Assembly (NCBI GenBank): GCA_002375695.1
Contig: DFMO01000008.1
Coordinates: forward strand, 186,001-250,000
Direction: 5' to 3'
Length of the DNA: 64,000 nt
Source of the DNA: Flavobacteriaceae bacterium UBA3591
Lineage (GTDB): Bacteria; Bacteroidota; Bacteroidia; Flavobacteriales; Flavobacteriaceae
Shown here piece after piece: positions 45,189-52,644 of the stretch. The position numbers and the translations under genes are program-made. Under the pieces are notes generated by a model. That model did not search any database. It was not told the DNA's origin and saw only the letters and a list, made by a program, of their open reading frames with translations. Numbering within the stretch: position 1 is the first letter of the stretch; each line of letters begins with the position of its first letter.

Positions 45189-45231
45189 TGATGAATATCA
45201 TTTATCAAATAATTTGAAATAGCAACCTTTG
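45189..45231 (+). promoter_or_regulatory. FNR-type site and -7-like box of the CoA-transferase gene
   Basis: TGATGAATATCA (45189-45200) has a perfect TGAT/ATCA pair. The -7-like element AACCTTTG (45224-45231; first base A instead of T) is centred exactly 33 bp downstream, 16 bases before the ATG. Confidence 0.75.
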
Positions 45232-45247
45232 CACAAAATTTAAAACC

Positions 45248-46516
45248 ATGCAAATTGTATCTGCCCAAGAGGCTGTATCTATAGTAAAATCTAATAATCG
45301 TGTATTTTTTCAAGGCGCAGCAATGACGCCAAATTTGTTAATAGACACTTTATGCGAGCGTTATCGCGAACTGGAAAACGTAGAGATAATTCAAATTCAT
45401 ACTCACGGGGATGCTTTGTATACTCAAGCGCCTTACAACAGTGCTTTTCATCTTACGAGCTGTTTTGTGGGAGACAATGTACGCAAAGGTGTAAACTCTT
45501 CGTACGGCGATTATATTCCGGTGTTTTTAAGTGAAATTCACTGGCTTTTTAGACGCAATATTCTGCCATTGGATGTGGCATTTATTCAAGTTTCAACGCC
45601 CGACAAGCACGGGTATTGTTCGCTCGGCCTTTCGGTTGATGTTACTTTACCAGCCATTCAAACTGCAAAGCACGTTGTGGCTTTAATAAACCCAAACGTG
45701 CCAAGAACGCACGGCGATGGGATAATTCATATAGATAGTATTGATTTTGGAGTAGAAGTGAACACGCCAATTCATGCGGCGCAAATTGGAGAGCCTTCAC
45801 AAATTGAGGCGACCATAGGTAAACACGTTGCCGAATTAGTAGAAGATGGTGCTACGCTGCAAATGGGGATTGGTAACATCCCAAATGCGGTACTGCATAA
45901 TTTAACAAACCATAAAAGGCTGGGAATTCATACCGAAATGTTTAGCGATGGCATTCTTCCATTGGTGAAAAAAGGTATTATTACGGGAGAAGATAAAGAA
46001 ATTAAAACTGGTAAAATAGTTACTTGTTTTGCCATGGGAACAAAAAAATTATACGATTTTATTGACGACAATCCGCTTGTGCATTTTAAAGAAGCCGGTT
46101 ATACAAATGATACTGCCATAATACGTCGTAACCCCAAAGTAACCGCTATAAACAGTGCTATTGAAATAGATTTAACTGGCCAAGTTTGTGCAGATAGTAT
46201 TGGAATGTATCAATATTCGGGTGTAGGAGGCCAAATGGATTTTATACGTGGCGCTTCACTTTCTGAAGGAGGGAAACCAATTATTGCAATGCCTTCGGTA
46301 ACTAAAAAAGGGGTGTCTAAAATTACGCCATTTTTAAAAGAAGGTGCCAGCGTTACCACCACGAGAGCACACGTACATTACGTGGCTACAGAGTATGGAG
46401 TTGTAAACTTATTTGGAAAAGGAATTGAGCAACGCGCAAAGGCTTTAATTTCAATAGCACACCCAGATCATCGCGATGCATTAGAGCGTGAAGCGTATAA
46501 ACGATTTCATAATTAA
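45248..46516 (+). CDS. Acetyl-CoA hydrolase/CoA-transferase family protein
   Basis: The 422-residue enzyme has both halves of the acetyl-CoA hydrolase/transferase family, with GDGIIHIDSID, LQMGIGNIPNAVL and HTEMFSDG in the middle. The C-terminal domain contains the catalytic-Glu region INSAIEIDLTGQV and TEYGVVNLFG. It likely moves CoA between acetate and another acid such as succinate or 4-hydroxybutyrate, or hydrolyses acetyl-CoA. The FNR-type promoter suggests a role in acetate or fermentation metabolism under low oxygen. Confidence 0.88.
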   Translation: MQIVSAQEAVSIVKSNNRVFFQGAAMTPNLLIDTLCERYRELENVEIIQIHTHGDALYTQAPYNSAFHLTSCFVGDNVRKGVNSSYGDYIPVFLSEIHWLFRRNILPLDVAFIQVSTPDKHGYCSLGLSVDVTLPAIQTAKHVVALINPNVPRTHGDGIIHIDSIDFGVEVNTPIHAAQIGEPSQIEATIGKHVAELVEDGATLQMGIGNIPNAVLHNLTNHKRLGIHTEMFSDGILPLVKKGIITGEDKEIKTGKIVTCFAMGTKKLYDFIDDNPLVHFKEAGYTNDTAIIRRNPKVTAINSAIEIDLTGQVCADSIGMYQYSGVGGQMDFIRGASLSEGGKPIIAMPSVTKKGVSKITPFLKEGASVTTTRAHVHYVATEYGVVNLFGKGIEQRAKALISIAHPDHRDALEREAYKRFHN

Positions 46517-46605
46517 GGGATTAGAAAATAAAAATATCTTTTTTTAAGATAATTTTATCCATGTTAAAGCACGGTATTCTTTATTTTTGAAGAAAATCCG
46601 TTTAT

Positions 46606-47034
46606 ATGTTTTCAAAAGCTTGCGAGTACGGTATTAGATCGGTATTATTTATTGCGAAACAGTCTCAAAAAGATCTTCGTCCAAATATTACCGAAATTGC
46701 CAAGGCAGTAGATTCTCCCGAACCTTTTACGGCAAAAATTTGTCAACAATTAGCACGCGCCGGGATAATTCTTTCAAAAAAGGGTCCAAATGGCGGATTT
46801 TTTTTAGCAAAAGATTCAGATTTAAAACTCTCCGAAATTGTTACGGTAATCGATGGAGATAAAATTTTTGTTGGTTGTGGATTAGGCTTACCCGAATGTT
46901 CATCAGAGCAGCCGTGCCCCGTACACAACCAATTTGCATCTGTACGCAATGGGTTGAGAGAAATGTGCGAAAACACAAAAGTGATGGACCTCGCAAATAA
47001 CCTTGAAGAAGGCCAAACCTTTTTAAAACTTTAA
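46606..47034 (+). CDS. Rrf2-family iron-sulfur transcriptional regulator
   Basis: The 142-residue protein has an N-terminal winged helix (SKACEYGIRSVLFIA, typical of Rrf2) and three Cys at 91, 98 and 104. Their spacing, C-x6-C-x5-C, is close to IscR and NsrR, so a 2Fe-2S or 4Fe-4S cluster is likely. Placed before hemerythrin and ric genes, it resembles an NsrR-type nitric oxide sensor, but IscR-type or RirA-type sensing is also possible. A -7 element TATTTTTG (46582-46589) lies 16 bases before the ATG. Confidence 0.85.
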   Translation: MFSKACEYGIRSVLFIAKQSQKDLRPNITEIAKAVDSPEPFTAKICQQLARAGIILSKKGPNGGFFLAKDSDLKLSEIVTVIDGDKIFVGCGLGLPECSSEQPCPVHNQFASVRNGLREMCENTKVMDLANNLEEGQTFLKL

Positions 47035-47129
47035 AAATCAACTCGCTTTAAGGGGATGCATTTAAAAATTGCCAAAGTATTTACTTTTTTAAGAACAAAT
47101 TGAACTTATTGGTTTTTTAATGTTAAACT

Positions 47130-47594
47130 ATGGAAAAAAGAAAGCCTATTAAACGGCATAGTGCGCTACAACCTTTAAGCAGACAGCACCATTTTGGATT
47201 GTTGTTTAGTTGGAAAATTAGAAAAGGTTTTAGTAAAAATGTTGAAATAAACCGAATGCAGGCGTATGCTAAATGGTTTTTTAAACAAGAAATTGAACCT
47301 CATTTCTACGACGAAGAAACCTATGTTTTTCCTATTTTAGAAGAAGGAAATGAACTTGTAGAACGTGCATTAAAGGAGCACCGCCAACTTAAACGCTTGT
47401 TTAACGATACCGAAAATCCCGGCAAAACCCTTCATCAATTAGAAGAAGAACTCGATGCCCACATACGGTTTGAAGAGCGAATACTTTTTAATGAAATTCA
47501 AAAAGTAGCTACCGAAGAACAACTTCAAAAAATTGAAGAAGTACATAGCAATCTCGAAAAATCGCCCGATTATCACGACCCTTTCTGGGAATAA
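47130..47594 (+). CDS. Hemerythrin HHE-domain protein
   Basis: The 154-residue four-helix protein has HHE-type iron ligands in SRQHHFGLLFSW, HFYDEETYVF, HRQLKRLF and HIRFEERILF. It is cytoplasmic. It probably binds oxygen or NO at a di-iron centre, or senses iron. It lies between the Rrf2 regulator and ric, so a role in nitrosative stress is plausible. Confidence 0.85.
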   Translation: MEKRKPIKRHSALQPLSRQHHFGLLFSWKIRKGFSKNVEINRMQAYAKWFFKQEIEPHFYDEETYVFPILEEGNELVERALKEHRQLKRLFNDTENPGKTLHQLEEELDAHIRFEERILFNEIQKVATEEQLQKIEEVHSNLEKSPDYHDPFWE

Positions 47595-47676
47595 TTCATT
47601 TAAAACTTTATTCAATTGTTTTAAAAACAGCGGGTTATTAGCTTTATTTTTTAATTAAGATGAAAATATCGGTTTA

Positions 47677-47719
47677 TGACTTAAGTCATAAATAAATAGT
47701 TAATTTCTACTGAAATTTG
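47677..47719 (+). promoter_or_regulatory. FNR-type site and -7-like box of ric
   Basis: The perfect 18-bp palindrome TTATGACTTAAGTCATAA contains the core TGACTTAAGTCA (47677-47688). The -7-like element GAAATTTG (47712-47719; first base differs from consensus) is centred 33 bp downstream. The ric ATG is 33 bases further. Confidence 0.8.
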
Positions 47720-47752
47720 CTTCAGTAAATATTCAATAAAACGATAGAAATT

Positions 47753-48478
47753 ATGACAACACTTCAAGACCGTACAGTAGCCGAAGTGGTTACCGAAAAC
47801 ATAAAAGCTGCACATATCTTTAAAAAACACGGCATCGATTTTTGCTGTGGGGGAGGTGTAAGCATTACCAAGGCCTGCGAAAAAGCAAATATTAATCCTG
47901 AAATTTTAATAACCGAATTAGAGAATTTAAGCAACAGTCCCGATCGCGCTTCAAATTACAACAGTTGGAAGTTAGACTTTCTTACCGACCATATAATTAA
48001 CGTTCACCATCAATATGTTGAAGAAAATAGTCCGTTACTTTTGCAATACGCAAAACGCGTAAATCATGTTCACGGTCATCATTATACCGAGTTGGGCAAA
48101 ATTGAATCTTTAGTGATAAAAGTTGTTCAGGAATTGGCATCGCATATGAAAAAGGAAGAGTTAATTCTCTTTCCATTTATTAAAAAGCTTGTTATGGCCG
48201 AACGCAATAACGAAAAGATGCCAGTAGCACATTTTGGAGCTGCCGAAAATCCAATAAAAATGATGGAAGATGAGCACGAAGAAGCTGGTGAGTTATTGCG
48301 CGAAATAGCAAAGTTGAGCAACAATTATACGCCGCCCGAAGGTGCTTGCAATACTTACCGTGCATTTTTTGCAAAACTTGAAGAATTTGAACAAGACTTG
48401 CACCATCACGTACATTTAGAAAATAATATTTTATTCCCAAAAACTTTAAAATTAGAGCATAAGCTTAAAAATATATAA
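47753..48478 (+). CDS. ric: Iron-sulfur cluster repair di-iron protein (ScdA/YtfE/Ric)
   Basis: The 241-residue protein has an N-terminal ScdA domain with HGIDFCCGGGVS (about 26-36), followed by a hemerythrin-like domain with His/Glu ligands in HHQYVEEN, HYTELGKIE, HMKKEE and HHHVHLEN. It repairs iron-sulfur clusters damaged by NO and oxidative stress. Its promoter has the most symmetrical FNR-type site of the window. Confidence 0.93.
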   Translation: MTTLQDRTVAEVVTENIKAAHIFKKHGIDFCCGGGVSITKACEKANINPEILITELENLSNSPDRASNYNSWKLDFLTDHIINVHHQYVEENSPLLLQYAKRVNHVHGHHYTELGKIESLVIKVVQELASHMKKEELILFPFIKKLVMAERNNEKMPVAHFGAAENPIKMMEDEHEEAGELLREIAKLSNNYTPPEGACNTYRAFFAKLEEFEQDLHHHVHLENNILFPKTLKLEHKLKNI

Positions 48479-48533
48479 ACGTATTCACTGCTAATTACAG
48501 TGATCATTTTGAGAATTTTTAGTTGGTTTTAAC

Positions 48534-48588
48534 AACAGTTTGGACGGTAAACAATTTTAATGTTTTTGTTTACCTCCAAACTGTTTTT
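48534..48588 (+). terminator. Long hairpin terminator after ric
   Basis: AACAGTTTGGACGGTAAACA (48534-48553) pairs with TGTTTACCTCCAAACTGTT (48567-48585), with one bulged base, followed by a T-run. It is the strongest hairpin in the window, and the next gene starts 15 bases later. Confidence 0.85.
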
Positions 48589-48602
48589 TGTAAGTTTAGT
48601 GT

Positions 48603-49805
48603 TTGATTGATTTAAAAAAACATATAAAAGTAGCGTTAGCATATTTTTTAATTGTGGCAGTAATGGGGCTATTGCTTCGAATTTATTATGTTACACCACT
48701 GCCGTTTAATTTTAAGTATTTATTACACGCCCACTCACACACCGCATTGTTAGGGTGGATTTATCTGGGACTTACCACCATAATTTATAAGCTGTTTTTA
48801 ACCAAAGCAGCGAAACCAAAGCTGTACAAACGCATTTTTCTATTTACAAATATTTGTATTCTCGGGATGTTGTTTACGTTTCCGTTTCAGGGTTATGCGC
48901 TATATTCTATAATATTTTCGACCTTATTTTTATTTGCAACATATTGGTTTGCGTGGTTTGCAATAAAATACGTCCCTGCCAATTTTAAAAACAAATTTTC
49001 GTGGAAATTGGTAAAAGCATCATTGTGGTATTTGGTAATTTCGAGCCTGGGGCCTTGGGCAATCGGGATTGTTATGGCTACTTTGGGCACAACCTCTGTT
49101 TGGTATAAAACTTCAATATATTTCTATCTCCACTTTCAATACAACGGATGGTTTATTTTGGCTCTTTTGGGTATTTTATTTTACTTTTTAGAAGAAAGAA
49201 ATGTGAAATTTCGCGCAGCCGATTTACAATCATTTTATCTCCTTTTAAATTTTAGCGTACTATTTACACTGTTCCTTTCGGTGCTTTGGTTTAAACCGCC
49301 AATGGTCTTTTATATTTTCGCATTGGTGGGCGCAGTAGTACAGTGGCAGGCGTTTTACGAGCTTTATGGCTTGCTTAGAAACAATTTTGTTAGTTTTAAA
49401 AAAGCTTTTAGTCGGCAAGCAATATTGCTATTAAAAACGGCTGGGGTTTTATTGGTTGTAAAAATTTTAATGCAGTTTTTTTCGGCTTTTCCGTACGTAG
49501 CAAACTTGGTTTTTGTGCTTAAGGTTTTTGTAATTGGTTATTTGCACATGGTGTTTTTAGGAATTGTAATTCCTGCAATGTTGGTGTATTTACAGTATTT
49601 TAAATTGCTTAAAATTCCGAAGCGGTTTTTACAATTGTATCTTTTCGCCTTTGTTACTACCGAGTTACTTATATTTTATAAAGCCACCGCTATTTGGCTT
49701 GGCCTACCCTTTTTTCAAGACTACTACATTTATATAGCAGTCTTAAGTACTTGTTTTCCATTAGTAATTGGCGGGTTATTTTTTTATAACATTAAAAATC
49801 ATTAA
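48603..49805 (+). CDS. Polytopic membrane protein resembling heme-copper oxidase subunit I
   Basis: The start is a TTG: an in-frame stop lies at 48597-48599 and no ATG precedes the first membrane helix. The 400-residue protein has about 11-12 transmembrane segments. Histidines sit in helix motifs LLHAHSHTALLGW (about 40), FYLHFQYNGWF (about 176) and YLHMVFLG (about 316). The first resembles the low-spin heme helix of CcoN/NorB, but the CuB ligand set is not complete. It may be a NnrS-like or oxidase-derived heme membrane protein in NO metabolism; the family was not identified with certainty. Confidence 0.6.
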   Translation: MIDLKKHIKVALAYFLIVAVMGLLLRIYYVTPLPFNFKYLLHAHSHTALLGWIYLGLTTIIYKLFLTKAAKPKLYKRIFLFTNICILGMLFTFPFQGYALYSIIFSTLFLFATYWFAWFAIKYVPANFKNKFSWKLVKASLWYLVISSLGPWAIGIVMATLGTTSVWYKTSIYFYLHFQYNGWFILALLGILFYFLEERNVKFRAADLQSFYLLLNFSVLFTLFLSVLWFKPPMVFYIFALVGAVVQWQAFYELYGLLRNNFVSFKKAFSRQAILLLKTAGVLLVVKILMQFFSAFPYVANLVFVLKVFVIGYLHMVFLGIVIPAMLVYLQYFKLLKIPKRFLQLYLFAFVTTELLIFYKATAIWLGLPFFQDYYIYIAVLSTCFPLVIGGLFFYNIKNH

Positions 49806-49866
49806 TTTTTAACCAAGAAATAGTTAAAAAGTACATTTTTAAGGATAATATTTTAAAATAGAAAGC

Positions 49867-49909
49867 TGATAATTATCATTTAAATTAGATTGTGCTTTTG
49901 CAATATTTG
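49867..49909 (+). promoter_or_regulatory. FNR-type site and -7-like box of ccoI
   Basis: TGATAATTATCA (49867-49878) is a perfect palindrome. The -7-like element AATATTTG (49902-49909) is centred exactly 33 bp downstream, 31 bases before the ATG. Confidence 0.82.
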
Positions 49910-49940
49910 CACGTTTAATTATCAGTAAAATAGAGTTACA

Positions 49941-52349
49941 ATGGTAAATTGTTTTCATTGTGGAGACGCGTGTTTGGATGTCGAAATAACACATGACGAC
50001 AAAACATTTTGTTGTCACGGTTGCAAAACGGTTTATGATATTCTCCACGAAAATGATTTAAGCTATTACTACGATTTAGAAAATTCGCCAGGAACTTCAC
50101 CGCAAGATATTGCAGGAAAATTTGATTTTTTAAACAATGAAACTATTGTAGAAAAACTACTAGAATTTAATGATGGCGACACTCAAATTGTGTCTTTTGT
50201 AATTCCGTCCATTCATTGTAGCAGTTGTATTTGGATACTCGAAAACCTTAATAAACTGAGTCTGGCAGTTAAATCTTCGCAAGTTAATTTCCCCGAAAAA
50301 ACGGTTCGCATTTCATTTTCTTCAAAAGAAAGTTCGCTTCAAAATTTAGTAATTCTATTGAGTAAAATTGGGTACGAGCCATACATTTCGCTCGATGATT
50401 CTGAGAAAAAGGAAAAAAATATAAATAGAAGTTTACTTTATAAATTAACCATTGCTGGCTTTGCCTTCGGAAATATTATGTTTTTATCACTACCTGAATA
50501 TTTTGAAGGTTCGGAGTTTTGGTTAGATCAATTTAAACCATTTTTTAGATGGTTAATGTTTGCCTTTTCTCTGCCCGTGGTAGTCTATTCGGCAAGTGGT
50601 TATTTTACGTCTGCATACAAAGGCTTGCGTTCCAAAATGCTCAATATTGACGTGCCAATAGCCTTAGGAGTGGCGGTGTTGTTTATACGAAGTACTATAG
50701 ATATTGTGATGGATTGGGGGACTGGATTTTTTGACAGTCTTTCGGGTTTGGTATTCTTTTTACTTCTCGGTAAATTTTTTCAACAAAAAACCTACAGTTA
50801 TCTTTCTTTTGAACGCGATTACAAATCGTATTTTCCTATTGCAGTTACGCGTTTAGTAAAAAATAAAGTAGGAAAAACAATTGAAGAACAAGCCGAAGTT
50901 TATACAGTTGAAAAAGGCGATAGATTACTCATTAGAAATAACGAAATTCTTCCAGTAGATGCTATACTTATAAAAGGAAATGCGTTAATTGACTACAGTT
51001 TTGTGACGGGTGAAGCCGAACCTATAGCTAAAAAAAGTGGTGATAAACTTTTTGCCGGTGGAAGACAACAAGCAGGTATTGTTGAGGTAGAAGTTTTAAA
51101 ACCCGTTTCGCAAAGTTATCTTACGCAGCTTTGGAGCAATGACGTATTTAAAAAAGATAACACCAGTATTTTTACGTCGCTTACTGATAGTATTAGCAAA
51201 CGCTTCACTATAACCTTACTTACAATTGCATTTGTTGCAACTATTTTTTGGTTAGTTGTAGATCCGTCTAAGGCTTTTAATGTGTTTACAGCAGTACTTA
51301 TTGTTGCATGCCCTTGTGCAATTGCGCTTGCGGCACCTTTTACCTTAGGAAATGTATTGCGAATTTTTGGAAGAGAAAATTTGTATTTAAAGGAAGCTTC
51401 GGTAATAGAGCAAATGGCAAATTTAGATACCATTGTGTTCGATAAAACAGGAACGCTCACAACCAATCAAAAAAACCTTATTACCTACGAAGGCGTAGCC
51501 CTAACTTTTGAAGAGCAGCAATTGTTAACCAATACCCTCCGCGCTTCGAGCCACCCATTAAGTAGGTCGCTTTATAATATTTTGGACAAAAATGACATTC
51601 AAACTTTAGATGAATTTGAAGAAGAAGTAGGGAAGGGTATTGCGGCAAAATACAACGATAAATCTATTAAAGTAGGCTCTTTTGAATTTGTAGGAAACCC
51701 CCCCCAAATAGCTGCCGAAAATAATAGAACAGCTGTACATATTAGTACAAATTCAAAATATAAAGGCTGTTATATTTTTAACAGTGAATACAGAACTGGC
51801 GTTACCGAAGTTTTTGACAAACTCATTAAAGGAAACGAAGTAATTGTACTATCTGGCGATAATGATGGCGAGCGGGAGCGATTAGAATCTCTATTGCCAG
51901 CAGGAGTTGAATTACATTTCAATAAAAAACCAGATGATAAATTAAACTTTATAAAAGCGCTACAAAAAGAGGGAAAACGCGTTTTAATGATTGGTGATGG
52001 TTTAAACGATGCAGGTGCGCTTAAACAGAGCGATGTAGGCTTTGTTATTTCAGAAAATACAAATGTGTTTTCACCCGCTTGCGACGGCATTTTGGAAGCG
52101 TCTAATTTTAATAAAATTGCCGATTATTTAGACTTTTCTAAGCGGGGGGTAAAAATAATTAAATGGGCTTTTGTCCTTTCATTATTTTATAACCTAATCG
52201 GGATTTCATTTGCAGTTACAGGTAATTTATTGCCAGTAGTAGCCGCTATTTTAATGCCGTTAAGCTCTATAAGTATTGTTGTTTTTACAACGGTAGCAAC
52301 GCAATATATCGGGAAGAAACTAAGAATGAATATAAACAAGCAAATGTGA
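49941..52349 (+). CDS. ccoI: Copper-translocating P1B-type ATPase for cbb3 oxidase assembly
   Basis: The 802-residue inner-membrane pump has an N-terminal Cys cluster (CFHCGDAC and CCHGC, residues 4-30) typical of FixI/CcoI, then a heavy-metal-associated domain with CSSC near residue 94. The P-type core carries TGEAEP, the membrane metal site CPCAIALAAPF (about 454), the phosphorylation motif DKTGTLT (about 501) and GDGLNDAGAL. It exports Cu(I) for the CuB centre of the cbb3 oxidase. It has its own FNR-type promoter, separate from that of ccoS-NOQP. Confidence 0.94.
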   Translation: MVNCFHCGDACLDVEITHDDKTFCCHGCKTVYDILHENDLSYYYDLENSPGTSPQDIAGKFDFLNNETIVEKLLEFNDGDTQIVSFVIPSIHCSSCIWILENLNKLSLAVKSSQVNFPEKTVRISFSSKESSLQNLVILLSKIGYEPYISLDDSEKKEKNINRSLLYKLTIAGFAFGNIMFLSLPEYFEGSEFWLDQFKPFFRWLMFAFSLPVVVYSASGYFTSAYKGLRSKMLNIDVPIALGVAVLFIRSTIDIVMDWGTGFFDSLSGLVFFLLLGKFFQQKTYSYLSFERDYKSYFPIAVTRLVKNKVGKTIEEQAEVYTVEKGDRLLIRNNEILPVDAILIKGNALIDYSFVTGEAEPIAKKSGDKLFAGGRQQAGIVEVEVLKPVSQSYLTQLWSNDVFKKDNTSIFTSLTDSISKRFTITLLTIAFVATIFWLVVDPSKAFNVFTAVLIVACPCAIALAAPFTLGNVLRIFGRENLYLKEASVIEQMANLDTIVFDKTGTLTTNQKNLITYEGVALTFEEQQLLTNTLRASSHPLSRSLYNILDKNDIQTLDEFEEEVGKGIAAKYNDKSIKVGSFEFVGNPPQIAAENNRTAVHISTNSKYKGCYIFNSEYRTGVTEVFDKLIKGNEVIVLSGDNDGERERLESLLPAGVELHFNKKPDDKLNFIKALQKEGKRVLMIGDGLNDAGALKQSDVGFVISENTNVFSPACDGILEASNFNKIADYLDFSKRGVKIIKWAFVLSLFYNLIGISFAVTGNLLPVVAAILMPLSSISIVVFTTVATQYIGKKLRMNINKQM

Positions 52350-52389
52350 CAATTGTCATTTTTTAAAGCTTAAGTCAATAATATTTTTG
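52347..52389 (+). promoter_or_regulatory. FNR-type site and -7 box of the ccoS-NOQP operon
   Basis: TGACAATTGTCA (52347-52358) is a perfect palindrome that overlaps the ccoI stop codon. The -7 element TATTTTTG (52382-52389) is centred exactly 33 bp downstream, 17 bases before the ccoS ATG. Confidence 0.85.
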
Positions 52390-52406
52390 AAAAATAATCT
52401 TCGGGA

Positions 52407-52631
52407 ATGACGATAATTTATATGTTGTTAATCATCAGTCTATTAGTAGCGATACTTTTTTTTATACTGTTTGTTTTTTCAGTTAAAAAAGGTCAGTATG
52501 ACGATACGTACACTCCAGCCGTACGAATGTTGTTTGAAGATGAGCTTGTTAAAAATCCAGAGAATTCTAAAGCGGAAGAAAACTTAAAAAAACTTCCAAA
52601 TAACACCGAAAAAACCAATCCAGATAAATAA
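52407..52631 (+). CDS. ccoS: cbb3-type cytochrome oxidase assembly protein CcoS
   Basis: The 74-residue protein has one N-terminal transmembrane segment (about 2-24) and the CcoS pattern FVFSVKKGQYDD. It is needed for cofactor insertion into cbb3 oxidase. It lies directly before ccoNO (13-base gap) and after ccoI. Confidence 0.88.
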   Translation: MTIIYMLLIISLLVAILFFILFVFSVKKGQYDDTYTPAVRMLFEDELVKNPENSKAEENLKKLPNNTEKTNPDK

Positions 52632-52644
52632 TTCTATTACCACT

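Noticed and set aside
46548..46559. GATAA-TT-TTATC palindrome upstream of the Rrf2 gene as an autoregulatory operator
   Set aside because: It is short and AT-rich, and I cannot match it to a known Rrf2-family site. It remains possible but unsupported.
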